64,000 nt of DNA, from NCBI GenBank assembly GCA_033439255.1, contig CM065878.1, forward strand, positions 2,356,001-2,420,000, in the 5' to 3' direction. Each line of letters begins with the position of its first letter. The stretch's first letter is position 1. This DNA comes from Hericium rajendrae (Eukaryota > Basidiomycota > Agaricomycetes > Russulales > Hericiaceae). Both the position numbers and the translations under genes were made by a program. The notes beneath the pieces are model-generated. The model saw only the letters and a list, made by a program, of their open reading frames with translations. It did no database searches and was not told the origin of the DNA. Positions 1-14,698 of this stretch are shown in pieces.

Positions 1-168
1 ATGGCGAACGCTGATCATATATACCGCGGCTTTGAGGCGACGGCGAGTGAACAGCTCCCAGTTTGGTTGTCCGACCAAAGTTTGGGTGGGAGCTCTTTCT
101 CGCAAAATGGAATCGATGCATTCTTGCTGCCTAATGATTATCTTCCTCCTGCTCCTCAGATATGGTAA
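1..168 (+). CDS. 3' end of a probable fungal-specific transcription factor (partial)
   Basis: Frame 1 is open from the first base to a TAA at 166-168 and gives 55 residues, ending in the motif LLPNDYLPPAPQIW. Acidic, proline-rich tails of this kind close many basidiomycete Zn(II)2Cys6 regulators that carry a fungal-specific transcription factor domain. The DNA-binding and middle domains would lie left of the window, so nothing about targets can be said. The ATG at position 1 is probably an internal methionine of the last exon. Family assignment rests on resemblance of the tail only; another nuclear regulator is possible. Confidence 0.42.
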   Translation: MANADHIYRGFEATASEQLPVWLSDQSLGGSSFSQNGIDAFLLPNDYLPPAPQIW

Positions 169-500
169 TATGCGTTCCGTCTCGTCTTTGCTTGTTGTTG
201 TATACTCTATGCTGTATTTCGTAGGCTTAGATACCTTGGAATTTACGTTGCTTTGCACTCGCCGGGCCATCTGTGATCCACAGAACCCCGATCAGCCCAT
301 TGCAGACTGTGAGTCTGGATTCAAATTCATCGATTTATTTTCAGAATATTCTGTTTTGGAATGCTAACTCCCTAATCGCAGCCTCGATTGAAATGGTCTT
401 GCGTTTCAAACCAATAGGATAGTCAGTCGCTTGCCCGTAAAGACGCTGCCGTCTCTATTGACGCGACCAAGGCTTGTCTTTGTCTTATCCCTCCATAAGT
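169..500. other. Spacer with 3' and 5' untranslated sequence
   Basis: This stretch separates the stop of the partial upstream gene from the start of the ThrE-like gene. It must hold the terminator of the first and the promoter and leader of the second. No clear TATA box, repeat or RNA gene is visible. An open frame over 32-367 has no recognisable protein features and overlaps the upstream coding end in another frame. Confidence 0.5.
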
Positions 501-2904
501 ATGCGCGACGACCGCTCCTCCGTATCTCCCAAAACAGTCACCTCCATCCAGCAGGAACGCGATGACTACTTTCAGAATACTGCATCAGTTGGCTCTGGTT
601 CACCATTCCACCATCGCTCGACTTTCTCATCCTCCACGAGCATCGACAAGGCCGCACTTCGGAGTAGGGCTGCGTTTGCTTCCCCTGCGTCACGGCCTGT
701 CCGCACATCCGCTGGATCAACCGAGGAGCCGACTGCCGCCACCAATGCGCTCGACACTTGGGCTGATCCCGACGACCTCAGGGACGACCGGGTCGACATG
801 GAGATAGACCGCTTGTTTGGCGGCCCGGAGAGCGAGAGGCAGCGCACGCACAGGCCGAAGATCGTCACTGCGATGAAAGATCTTGTGGGACATCGTCATC
901 CATCGCAAGACTTCGAACACGGCATGCCTGCCCTGAGGCGTCACTCGTTCTTCGGTCAGCTGAGTCAGGAAGAGGATGAGGAAGATGCTTCTCATGCCCG
1001 CAGGGGCAGCGTTTCGTTTGCGCCTGATCCACGGAACCTTAAGTCGACTTCGGCTGAAGGGAAGAAATTTGATCTTCGTCCAAAGCTCGAGAGACTCCAT
1101 TCGAGTCTCCTTAGCAGCAAGCAGGAAAGTCGTCGCATCACTCGCCATAATGAAAGTGAGTTCCCACCTATGATCTCGCTGGTTTAGGTATTTATGGGAC
1201 TGTAGGTAGCGGAACGCGCCGGAAATTCATCCTCAAGTTGGCGAAAGCGCTTTTGTCTTATGGCGCACCCTCCCACAGGATTGAGTCGCAGCTGTTCGCT
1301 GCCTCCAAGATCTTGGAAGTCAAGGCGTCCTTCGCGTACCTGCCCAACATCGTTCTCGTGTCCTTCAATGACGGCGATACCAGGACGACAGAGCTGCATT
1401 TCGTGCGCTCTAGCGGACGGATCGCTTTGACGTCACTTCATAAAGTTCACGACGTGTATAGAGATGTCCTTCACGACGACGTTGGATCCGCCGCCGGAAC
1501 AGAAGCCCTGGAAAAGATTCTCCGCTCTCCTCCAATCTACTCGCTCTATATCCGATGCTTGCTTGCTTTCGTTTGCGCCTCGGTCATCTGTCCTCTCGCC
1601 TTTGGAGGAAGCTTCATCGATATGTGGGTCAGTGGATCATGCGCCTGCGTTCTTCAATATCTAGGCTTGCAGGCGGCTGCGAAAAGCTCAATATATGCCA
1701 ATGTCTACGAGTGCGTTTCTCAAATTAATTTTTGATCCTGTTCTAATGGTATGAGTCTTCAGAATATCCGTATCTATCATCGTGTCCTTGATCGCCAGAG
1801 TTCTCAGTTGCATCCCCGGAAAGCTATTTTGCTATAGTTCTATCTCATCGGCTGGTGTGGTCTTGATCCTCCCGGATTCACCATTTGTAACTATGCTTTT
1901 CTTTCTGCGCAACGCCTTGGCTGACATTCAGCGTAGTGATTAGTGCTCTTGAACTCACCTCAAGGAACATCCTTTGTGGATCTGTTCGCTTGGTCTATGC
2001 GATCATCTACACGTTTTTCTTGGTGAGTGTTTAGTATTTGATCCATGCAATCCATGTTGACTATTTTCGTTGCAGGGCTTTGGCCTCACTATAGGCTCAG
2101 ACGTCTTCTTGATGATCGATGATAGGGCTCATCATAGAGTCACGACGACAGCCATTCCACAGGAAGAATATTATCATGGAGAATTTCTAGTGTACAACGC
2201 AACAGCTCCCATCAGAATTAATGGTACGTTTGGATTTTCAAACGTCACGAATGCACAGCATGTAACAAAGGGTAGCTATCTCAGCTTTATCTTTAAAAAA
2301 TGCATCGCTGACATCGACATCTGATACTAGGTTGCTTTCACGATCCGAATTGGCCTTGGTATCGCAAAGCGTTCCCGTGGTGGACGATGTTGTTCCTCGT
2401 TCCTCTCTATTCGACGTGCTCGTCGCTTTCAAATTTGCAGAGCTTTCGCAGTTCAAGATTACCTATCATGGTCGTTTTCTCATGCTGCTCCTACGCTGTG
2501 AACAAGGCAGCCACCATCTATCTGGTCGATGCAGGAACCCTCGCATCTGCCGCTGGTGCTCTGGTCATCGGGCTCCTGGGCAATTTCTACTCACGATTTG
2601 TTGGGGGCACTGCATTCACCTCAATGGTGACTGGCGTCCTGTTCCTCGTGCCGGTACGTGCTAATGGTTACTCGCGGAGTGGGAGCATTCTGACAAATTT
2701 GTTCATCGTCAGTCGGGACTGGCTCAAGCCGGTGGGCTTACATCGAACTACAACAGTTCGGCTCAACAATACTGGAGCAGCTTTACACTGGGTTTGCGTA
2801 TGATCCAAGTCGCGATCGGCGTGACCATAGGATTGTTCGTGAGCCAGAGTATAGTTTACGCGTTCGGTGGTCGGAAGAAGGCGGGCACCAAATTCGCATT
2901 CTAG
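501..2904 (+). CDS. ThrE/DUF1212 family membrane protein (PRM10-like)
   Basis: The product is a predicted multi-pass transporter of the ThrE family, which includes bacterial threonine/serine exporters and yeast Prm10. The first exon, from the ATG at 501, encodes a Ser/Arg-rich hydrophilic cytosolic region. Just after the first intron (about 1156-1205) comes the family signature: KLAKALLSYGAPSHRIES, then a region with FVRSSGRIAL, then hydrophobic helices such as LLAFVCASVICPLAFGG. Later exons add more membrane segments (GALVIGLLGNFYSRFVGG, then a last helix) and the protein ends in the basic tail GGRKKAGTKFAF with TAG at 2902-2904. At least six introns are needed. The open frame begins slightly upstream but without an ATG, so 501 is the best start unless a 5' exon exists. 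Substrate in fungi is unknown. Confidence 0.82.
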
Positions 2905-3164
2905 CATGTCCTCCACTACATTAGATTCAAGCGTTTAATCAAAAGACTGCGAGCGTGTAGCACAGTGGGTTAGTGCCATGGACAAGTCACTTCTAAGAGC
3001 GACGTAAATTTGTTCCTCATCATTATGTTATGACTGTCCTGCATCCTCGTCCATTATATGGGTCGTCATGTAAGATTGTAGTCTTGAAAGGAAATAAAGA
3101 TAAACTACACATATAACGACATACAACAAGAACTTTGTGAGCCTAGCGCACGGTCGAACACTAC

Positions 3165-6100
3165 TTAACCGAACAATTGGTTCAGCTCCTCCAGACGGCG
3201 TTGCATCAGCTCGGCTTTGGTGAAGCTGTGTCCCAGAGTCATGTTGGCCAGCTCTGTCTTCTTCTTCTGCACCTCTAGAAGACGCGCCTCTATAGAATTC
3301 TCGATAATCAGTTTCACAGTCGTAACAGGCTTTGTCTGGCCCAATCGATGCTATACAATGATCCTCGATAAACAAGTAAGGTTATCAACGGAATGAAAGG
3401 ATGACGCACTATACGATCGACAGCCTGATTCTCGACAGCGGGATTCCTACGCCACCATGTCAATGACAACATGTCACATAATATTCGGATGAACTCACCA
3501 ATAAGGATCCATCAGATACACGCGCTGCGCTGCCGTCAGATTGAGACCGACACCGCCCGCTTTGAGGCTGACCAAAAGCACTTCGCAACCTGGATCATAT
3601 TTCAGCGCATCCATGGCACGGCTTCTCTCGTCGCGTTTCATCGTGCCATCTAATCGGTCATAACGGATACCGACAGCTTCTAATGCGTCTTCGATCCTAA
3701 CAAGATTCATGAGTAACCATATTTTTAGGTTAAGCTAGTCGGACTTACTTGTCAAGCATGCTGGTCCATTGCGAGCTGGAAACATCTGTTAGTAGTGTTA
3801 AGAGATGTTGTATTTGAATGGTGACTTACAATACTACGGTTTTGACAATACTGTCAACAAGATTCCCATCGTTGTCGAGCAACTGTATATCGAGCGATGA
3901 CGGATCGTAGTTCGTAGAGTGAGGATTGGCCTTCGAGAATTGCACCAGATCATTCAGGAGTGCTTTGACCTTTGTTGACGGGTGGATATCCTCCAGAGAG
4001 ATGCCTGGCGCCCCTTTCTCACGCTTCCCGGGTTTTCTCTTGGCAATGGCACATGTTTCCGTCGGCACGATAGCAAGGTTCACCTCAGCGGCATCCGAAG
4101 GAAGGAGACCAGTCTGGCAGATGGGACAAGGCCTGTACAGATCGGGATCACACTTTGGCCAGCCCGCGTGGATGCTGCGGCGATAACAGCAAATGCAGAA
4201 GAGATGTTGGCACCGAGTGAGAACGGGCTGGACTGCCCCCGACGGACTGTTGACACGAGTGGAAGTCCGGGATGCTGTTCCCTTAGACTTTCGTCCCCGT
4301 TTAGGAACGGAAGGCGCTTCCTGCTCTGCATTGCTAGGACACTCGTCAAGATCCGTCACATTTGGGTTGAGCTCGCAACCACAATCAACACATTGAGAGG
4401 TCGAAGCATCCTTCAAGATCTCGAAGATGAATGCGGCGCGAGCTGGCGTGATACCTTCGTGAGCAATCTGAGCGACGACATCCTCGTAGGAGGTAAGACC
4501 GCTCTGGGAAGCTTGATCTCCAAATAGTCCTTTCCCCTTGACCAGCTCGAAGTGATCGCATATTTGCCGCAACCGAAGGATCTTCTGCAAGATACCGACG
4601 TAATTCTTCAACACTTCGTTCTTGTCTGAGAGCTCGTGGAACTCTGCTTTCGACTCGTTGAAGAATCTGTCGTAGAGCGCTTGCTCATGAGGATCAAACT
4701 TGAGGTAGCGCAATTCGTCGCGGCGAGGAGGAAGCGACAGTATACGGTGACCATCATGGTCTTTACTCTCCTTCGTCCGCCGCAAAGTGATGCACTTCAT
4801 GATAGTTTGCAGTCGAGCAACGCCTAGAGGCTGAGCGTATTTCACCGGCGTACCGATGAGCTCGGTCCAGACAGACTTGTCGTCGAAAGGCTCCATCCGC
4901 AGAAATTTGACAAGAGCAAAGACGTCGTCAAGCTTGTTCTGAACGGGTGTACCAGTCAAACACAAGCGTCGGTCGGCCATCAAGTCGCATGAAGCCCGAC
5001 AACCGACAGTACTGATCTCTTTGATGGAGCTGGCAGAGTAAGTAGCTTTAGTAGCAGACGTGGAAATGGTAGTAAAGTACTGACTGAGCTTCGTCGAGAA
5101 CAACACGGAACCAGTATACGCTTTGCAGAGCGCTAGTGGCCTCGGCTCCACCTGCAGCAAAGAATTTCTTGCGTTTGACCTGTTTCTTTGGTTTGCCCAG
5201 TTTCATAGTCATCGCGCTTCCCATCCCCTCTCCCACAGAATCATCGCTGTCTTCATCATCCGCAGCTGAAGCTGTACTCCTTGATTGCTTCGAAAACTCG
5301 GATGCCAGCGTCGCATATGTTGTGATAACGACGTCGCAATCCGCAAGAAATGCCGGATCGGGGCGGCGGGCATTGCCATGATAAACATAGACACGGAGAG
5401 GAGCTACGTCGGGTCTAGATTGCGCAGGAGTCGAAGACGACGATGCATCGAGCACAACATCCCCTTCCAGAGAATGTTGGAGAGTTGTCATAGAAGACAG
5501 CGAGGACGATGAAGCCTGAGCACTGCTTTGCGAAAGGCATGTACCACCGCCACCCAGTATAGTGACTTTACCACTCCAATGCTCGCGGAACTGGTCTTCC
5601 CAGTTGGCTACTGTTGACAAAGGGCAAACGATCAGAGTGGCACGGCTCTTCGTCTTAATGCGACAAGCCCTGGCATATTGCGCGTCTGCTTGATCTTGCA
5701 GCTTCGCGTCTTTGCCCTTGCCTTTCCTCGACGAAGTCGAGATATGAGCAACATCTGGCATGTCCCAAACGGCGCCTGCGAAGTGAACAGCACCGAGAAT
5801 GGGTTCCGATGATACTCGCGGCGGAGGTCCCGGATCAGGAAGTGGATCCGATGCGAAAGCCTTAGCGGATGATAAAGTGCATGCAATGAGAGCGAGACAT
5901 GTAATGGTCTTTCCTAGACCCATCTGTGAAGCAGCTTATGAGTCAATCGCCTCGAGGTATTAAGACATTCAGGACTCACGTCGTCGGCCAAGATGGCGCC
6001 CTTGCATTCCACAGGCTGCTTGAAACTTTCCTTCTGGGTGACAACATGATACCAAGAACGCGCGCCAGACAAGGGATCTCTTCGCTCCTGCCAAAGCGAT

Positions 6101-7635
6101 GATGATTTGCCATCCTTTCCCACTATTTCTCGCTCTCGTTCCAAAAGGAAAGTAAGTGCTTTCTTCTGATGGGGATAAAGTTGCGTCCCGACCTCAGGTG
6201 CTGTATGAAGGCATTAGATCAAATTGAAAAGGATAAACCAAGAACGCACGAGGCTCGGTCTCTTCAAGCTCGTCGCCACCCCGCAGACTCTTGAATAGAT
6301 CGTCGACTTGACTCCTTTGTACTTCAACGCTTTTGCCAGAAACGGCCTGGGCCGTCCACTTCCCTTGACTACTACCGCCTGGTCCAGTGTATCCCATTCG
6401 GTTCGGGCCCATTCCATTCCGACTAAATCCGCCCGGAGGAGGATTGTGGGGATTATAGTAGGGCTGACTACAGAGGCGCCCTTCCGCTATGGGATGAGGG
6501 TGGTCGAGGTATAGGCAAGATTGTCGAAGGTAATTGCCGACAACAGAGATATTTCCCTTAGGTGTGAAAACAAGCATTTCCAATGGGAGAATAGGCAGCT
6601 ATAGGGAACAGTGAATAATATGCACGATATGGAGAAACGTGACCATACATTAGGCATGCCTCGTCGAACTTTAGCATCCAATCGTATCAAGCCTTTCCCT
6701 AGCATTGGACCAAGGGCAGACGCAACCTTCTGCTCCACGACGCCAAAAGCATCTCCGGGCTGCGACTCACCAGAGACTGTCCTCGTATTCGGTGTCCTGA
6801 TATGGATAGTGTCTTCACTTCCCGGTCGATTCGCATTCCGTTCGTATTGCAAACGCACAGGGGCCCATTCCACATCCGTACCAAGAGCATCTGCATGGGT
6901 TCCTCGCAAGTAATCCGTAGGGTACAGGACTAGCGCTGTTACGGACAATTGCCCTATGCATACAGGTGTCTTTGGAGGAAGGTCAGGCGGGAAATTGGCG
7001 TGATTTGCCTGCGGAGGCAGTGCGGATGGTGTATGTGGTTGAGATTGCTGAAGATGTTGGGGAGGTGGGGATGGAGAACCAGTCAAATCAATGACGGCAT
7101 TCCGACTGGAAGGAGTCGAAGGTGTAGGGGTGCTGTATGCAGAAGGTTCGTGCGAGCGATTATTATGCGAAGACGAATGCAAGGGTGTGGATATCCTGGC
7201 GAATGCAGGTCGATAAGGTTGTTGCACGAAATTAGAAGGTGGGTATACTGCAGAGAAACTGGGTGCTGCAGACAACATGGGGCGTCCCTCAGCATGCTGG
7301 AAGCCAGAGGAAGGTTGGTACCGCGGCGTAGAGGATGTTTGTGCGGCGTCAAAAGGGGATGAAGGCCCGGCTGATGCCTGCTGAAATGGTGCAAAAGAGG
7401 GGGAAACATTGTAGGGATCGAGAAAGCTGGTCGCAGGCCTATCTTCGATTCGGCGGCGTTTCGAAAGCCTTTCCTCGGCAGGGGTCCGTTCGTGTGTGTC
7501 GTCTTCTTCTTCATCGTCGTCGTCGTCGTCGTCGTCGTCGTCCATAGTGAGATCTATGGGATTTGACTGCGAGTGATGTGACATTTGAGATGGAGGAAAG
7601 GTCGGGGGTGGGGGCGAGATGGGGGAAAACTGCAT
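3165..7635 (-). CDS. RAD5/HLTF-type SNF2 ATPase with embedded RING finger
   Basis: This is a nuclear DNA-dependent ATPase, probably also an E3 ubiquitin ligase, of the group that handles stalled forks and post-replication repair (Rad5, HLTF, fungal relatives). Reading from 7635: a low-complexity N-terminus with ten Asp in a row; a region starting near VCIGQLSVTALVLYP that may be a divergent HIRAN domain; LYPHQKKALTFLLERE; motif I ILADDMGLGKT split by an intron; motif Ia LIVCPLSTVANW; motif II DEAQ; motif III LTGTPVQNK. A RING with CVDCGCEL, CQHLFCICC and CPICQ lies between the helicase lobes, the arrangement that defines this subgroup. Motif V (LLVSLKAGGVGLNLT) and VI (DRIHRLGQTKPV) follow. 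The protein ends RRLEELNQLFG with TAA at 3165-3167. Many introns. A Ris1/Rrp-type remodeller is the main alternative. Confidence 0.85.
7512..7541. repeat. GTC/GAC trinucleotide run encoding poly-Asp
   Basis: Nine GTC units followed on the coding strand by GAT give ten consecutive Asp near the N-terminus of the SNF2 ATPase, leading into an acidic EEEDD stretch. It is an in-frame microsatellite, so length variants would change only the acidic tract. Confidence 0.85.
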
Positions 7636-8634
7636 GGCGGTGGACGACGAAGACGGTGCAGAGGAAGGAAAGCCAAAGCCGCCTCCGCCTTAGCACTGCG
7701 CCGGCACGTGATTTGGCGTATAAGCAACTGTCGGTCGTCTTTCTCCCGCTGACAAACTCTGAGTCAGCTCTACGATGTCGCACTGAGACGGATCAGGTAC
7801 AAGGGCAGCAGTTGGAAGAATGGTCCCGGTCAATGGACAGGATGCCTGTCTTCTGCCATGAAGTCAGCAACGGAGCTAGTGTCACAAGTCGGATTTCCCA
7901 TGGTGTGCAGTCGGGCATCGCTTTGTCCCCTTTACCATGGCCTCAGTCGATTCGGGAACGAATGGATATCCATTGTGTCGCTCACTTGTCAGCATTATTA
8001 ATCCATCTTATCAGCCGAAGACGAACGCCTTTACGTCACTATCTGCTCATCCCAATGGTCTTGTTCTGAACGGAACGCTGCCCAGTGAAGCAACCGTTTT
8101 TTATTTACGGGGAAAGCCCTAATTCGCAAGGGGTCAGTATTTTGCTACATCATCTCAACCATTAAATTGACAAGCTCGCCAAGGAATGAGTAGATACACC
8201 GATGGTGTCTAATCCAATGCTCTGCGATACTTTTCCGATGCGGGGACTCTGGTGGATTTTGAAAGCATCTTCTGGCGAGTTGTCTACGAGATTTCCAGAT
8301 TTTCAATAGAGGAAGCATATGAGTTGACCAGTCACACGAGATCTTATTCACTTCGAATCCAAAAATCGCACAGGAATAGCTTCAGTTCGAGGCGGCGTGT
8401 CTGCCCTGCGGCCCGCTCTTCTCATTTGTGCTTCGGGTCGGGATCATCTGCCGCATGCTGAGCGTGCGTTCAAATGACCAAGTCAGATGGCTTGTGGTGC
8501 CGCCTTTCCAAACATTCACGTACATTTATGACCAGTATGTCCCCTTGAGATCACCAAGATCAGGGACAGGTATGTTGAGAATGCTTCAAAAACAGTTCTG
8601 ACGTCCAGCGTTCTCCGTCTTGACGCGTGCCACG
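7636..8634. other. Divergent spacer of about 1 kb
   Basis: This region lies between the start codons of the minus-strand SNF2 ATPase and the plus-strand GH43 gene and should hold both promoters. Open frames over 7563-8069 and 7511-7783 have no domain, signal peptide or splice support, and the second is a shadow of the trinucleotide run. I see no repeat or RNA gene in it. Confidence 0.45.
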
Positions 8635-10848
<2,214 letters not shown>

Positions 10849-11455
10849 TACGGCGTCGGATGGATTATCCGTTGATCTTTATCTTTAATGCTTTCCAATG
10901 CTGTACTGTGATAAGCTTTTCTCGGCTTGTGGCATTGTTGCCGTCCACATTGTGCACTGGATCACTTTAAGGCATGAGATACGGCTTCTGATACAGTTGG
11001 GGGCCGGATTTATCGTCAGAGGACCGCGAATGGTCATGTGTCTGCTTCGCCGCGCCGGTTATAGCAGTCCCTCTTGTCAGTCGTCAGAGGGGTGGATTCT
11101 TTTGGCGAGGCTTGTTGGTCACAGACATCTCATTCTGCAGTGAGTAGAGGTATTTCCAGTAATCACAACTCCCTCTGATATCCCACTACAGATCTTATCT
11201 CCAAACCACCACACGACTCGCGATCGAAGGGTCCTGAAAATCAGAACCGCCCGTCCCAAAGGGCGTTATTATTTATGGCCTCGCTAGATGCTGTGATTCT
11301 CAAATTCTGAGCATCCTCATGCTTCGCGACCTGTTCCTGTGATTCATCTATCAAGCCCCAACCGCATGCTCGCACGGACTCACATGCACAGTGGATTCCG
11401 TGTGCCTCCTTGCCCTCTCAGATTCACAGGTATTTAAGAGGCTCTTGCTATCATC
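10849..11455. other. Spacer between GH43 and GH20 genes
   Basis: This holds the GH43 terminator and the GH20 promoter. An AT-rich TATTTAAG lies at about 11431, some 25 bases before the GH20 start codon, and could be a TATA element. The open frame at 10898-11143 shows nothing recognisable. Confidence 0.4.
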
Positions 11456-14293
11456 ATGACAGGCGATGCGAAGTCGGCACCGTCATGTTGCACCTTTCGG
11501 ACGCTCGGGGTGCTTTCTCTGCACTTCGGCCTTGCCTTCTCTGCCGCGTTTCCCGCCGTCATACCCGCCGTCCATTCATTCGTCGCGTCACCGTCACAAG
11601 GGACGTTCAGCTTGCCTTCTCACCTTCGCATTGTTGTCGATGCCACTGTCGCGAACACTACGGACAGCGACGGACAGACTTTGATCCCTCCTACACTGCT
11701 TTCATTCGCTCAGACCTTCGCCGACGATGTCCGTTCCGTCTTCGAAGAGACTTCTACCGAGGTGTCTACGAGCAAGACGGGGAGCGGCGGGGACATCTTT
11801 TTGTCCATTTTGCCTCCCGGAAAGCAGGATAACCTTACTCTAGCTGACGGTTCTTTTTCAAGCGAAGGCTATCTCCTTGACATCAAGAAGTCATCAGTGA
11901 CGATACAAGGCGCTGGCGCGCGGGGCGTTTTCTGGGGCACGAGGACCTTGCTGCAAGGCCTAGTCCTGAACGCGAAAAAGCTCCCGGCCGGGACGGTTAG
12001 TGACCAGCCCGACTGGGCTACTCGAGGCTTTATGCTAGGTATCCCCTTCGACTTCATGTTTCCATGGTCAATCGGAGCTGATGCGCAAGCCTAGATGCCG
12101 GCCGACAATGGTACCCAATCTTCTTCATGAAGGAGCTTTGCACCTACGCGTCTTGGTTCAAGCTCAGCGAATTCGTCAGTCATACATCTTTTCGATCAGC
12201 ATTTTCCCCTCACATTTCGTCACAGCATACGCATCTCTCAGACAACGTGGCCGTGAGAGATCCCAAGACAACATATGCGCGGTTCAGACTTCGCCCCACA
12301 GACCCGGAGCTGATAGGTCTCACGCCGTACATCAATGAAACGTATTCCCGCGATGAATTCGAGGACTTTCAGAGTCACTGCACTGCTCGGGGCGTGACGG
12401 TATGTTCATTCCGCTAGTATCTCATTCTGCTTCTGCTTACTCGATACTGACAGGTGATTCCCGAGATCGAATCTGTAATTTGAGCCATTGGTGGTGCTGA
12501 TTTGACCTGCTAACTCGCGTCTGCCTCTGTAGCCTGGTCATGCACTGGTCATTACGCAGTGGAAGCCGAACCTTGCACTATCGACTGACCCAAGTTTGCT
12601 GAATATCTCCGTGCCGGATACAATACCAACTGTAAAATCGATTTGGAAAGGTCGTTAACGTCTCCATGGTTTCGCTCAACGGACTGATGTGCTTTCTACC
12701 TTGTAGAATTTCTTCCTTGGCTTCATTCGAGTGAGTCGATGAGAGAATTCGAAGTGTAGAGCACTCAAGGCGTCTGATGCACCCCATAGAACAGGTGTCC
12801 ATCGGCGCAGATGAATATAGCTCAGCGCTCGCGGACGACTACAACGACTTCGTGAACGAGATGGTGAATAAGACCGGTCTTTTTATTTGGAAGTTTTGAA
12901 TGACGAACATCTTAGAGTGATTTCATCGGACAAGAATCCAGGAAGACGATACGGATCTGGGGTACCAACGAGCCTTCTAATAAGACATCGTTTCGAAGAA
13001 CATCACTATCCAGCATTGGTTCGCGTTGTCCTTCTTTCATTTGAGCAGATCTTCACCTTTGAGCGACCAGGGATTTTTCGGACGACGATCCCTTTCAGCT
13101 AATCCGTCAGGGATACAAAGTCATCAATAGGTAGAATCTTACATTTACTACTAGTGATAATATCGTATACATGAAGCTTACATTCCTCCTTGGATCAGCG
13201 ATGACGCCTTCCAATACATTGTCATGAAATCGGCGGTAAGATAAGTCATCACAAACAGTGATATCAGGCCTGATGTTTCCTAGTCAGGGTCCTTTCCTCC
13301 AAAGCTCAACCAGACACGTCTCTGGAATGGTGCCAATGTGAATACGGGAGGTATATGGGACCCTCATATCTTTGACCGCAGTCAGTACAATCATGATGCA
13401 TATGCAAGTTACATGTCGAGAGCTGAGGCCCACCATTGTTCGTCGACAGGGAACGCGTCAAACAACCCGACAGTCGATACCCCGCTTTTGCCCGGCGCGA
13501 TCATGGTGAGCAGTCTGGATTCGTGAATCTGTAAAAGCTATTAACCATTCGGTCTTTCGTAGGCGGCATGGAATGACCCAGGCCCTAATGCTACCACCTA
13601 TCTGGAAGCATTTTATGCTTTAAAGGAGGGGCTTCCTGTGATCGCCGCAGCTGGCTGGCAGTCTGCGACCCGTTTTAATCATCTAACGGAGGAGCAGTAT
13701 CTGTCTTCGTTCCCAAGCTTGGAGGCAGCGGCGCCGGGTCAGAACCTAGACCGCCGGGTTCTCAGCATCGGTGATGTTGTCCTTGACTATGATTTAACCC
13801 ATAGCACGCATGCCTCCGGAGGAAGGATTGAAGACAAGAGTGGAAACGGGTACGACGGCAAGTTGGAGAACGGCACCATCGTGACACCCTTGGGCTCCAA
13901 GGGTCACAACTATACCTTCCTGCTGACCCTCCATTCCGAAAGTCCCTTGGGAACTCTTCTGTCGGGTCCGGACGATTCTTTCGGCTTTACATCTTTCGGG
14001 GGCGGAAAGACGCTAGCCTTCACGTCCTCAAACAGAACATGGCCTTTGCTTAACTACACATTCTCCCCGACAACTGTATCATCAACAGAAATCATCGTCA
14101 CAGGCACAGAGAATGGCACCTCAGCCTTCGTCGATGGCAATCATGTAGGCGATTTCGTCATTGCGATCGATGGGAATCAGCCAGATTGGCTCCAATGGCT
14201 TTCGTGGCACCGGTCGAGAGGATTTTGGGATCTGTTAGCATATTTACGCTGTGGGATGGAGTCAAAGAGATATCTTCTGTTTCGCGCCACTGA
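11456..14293 (+). CDS. Secreted GH20 beta-N-acetylhexosaminidase
   Basis: The enzyme would release GlcNAc from chitin fragments or glycans outside the cell. The ATG at 11456 leads into a hydrophobic stretch (FGLAFSAAFPAVIPA) acting as signal or anchor. A GH20b-type N-terminal domain (LPSHLRIVVDATV, GARGVFWGTRTLLQ) is followed by RGFMLDAGRQWYP across an intron at about 12040-12091, VIPEIESPGHAL, and the catalytic Asp-Glu pair in VSIGADEYS. The C-terminal third (GRIEDKSGNGYDG) looks like a concanavalin/laminin-G type domain with several NxT/S sites. Around ten introns. Two single-base frame changes are visible: near 12990, where one extra G would give SKNITIQHW, and near 14190, where the family-like APMAFVAPVERILG lies in the next frame and ends at TGA 14291-14293. 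Without the second correction the frame runs to 14441. Confidence 0.83.
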
Positions 14294-14698
14294 GGCACAT
14301 CTCAGTTTATTGAGGAATGAAACTTGTAGGATTGATGTTCACTTAACTTGGTCGGTGTTAGACATTGGTAACTTTGAGCATTTGATTGAATTCAGATGCT
14401 CTGACGGAACTCGTAAGGAATCCGGCATGTTGCGGTGTTAACAGCACACTCAGTATTCACTGTTTGGAGACGTCAGTTCAACTACCAATGATACTTAAGC
14501 AAATACGACGGGATTCATGATGACGGTGTTGTAAGCTACACGATATACAGTATGACTATATGAGACAGTGGGCAATCCAGATAGGGAGCATCGACTCGAG
14601 ACCTCAACGTATACCAAGGTTCCAAGTGTTTCCTAGAACGCCAACGGGTATATAACCTAGTAGGTCAGGGCTCTGGAAGGATATATTCCCGGTCAGCA
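14294..14698. other. Convergent 3' spacer
   Basis: This lies between the tails of the GH20 gene (+) and the RNase III-fold gene (-). It should contain both polyadenylation regions. No repeat or RNA gene is seen. Confidence 0.45.

Noticed and set aside
2958-2977. tRNA D-arm-like sequence TAGCACAGTGGGTTAGTGCC
   Set aside because: It fits an A box, but no anticodon arm or B box (GGTTCGAATCC-like) follows within tRNA distance.
7563-8069. Plus-strand open frame in the SNF2/GH43 spacer
   Set aside because: It overlaps the N-terminal exon of the SNF2 gene on the other strand and has no protein features.
12970-13075. Unbroken GH20 reading using an acceptor at about 13064
   Set aside because: An in-phase splice exists, but it yields TSFRRTSLSS in place of the family-like KNITIQHW found in the adjacent frame.
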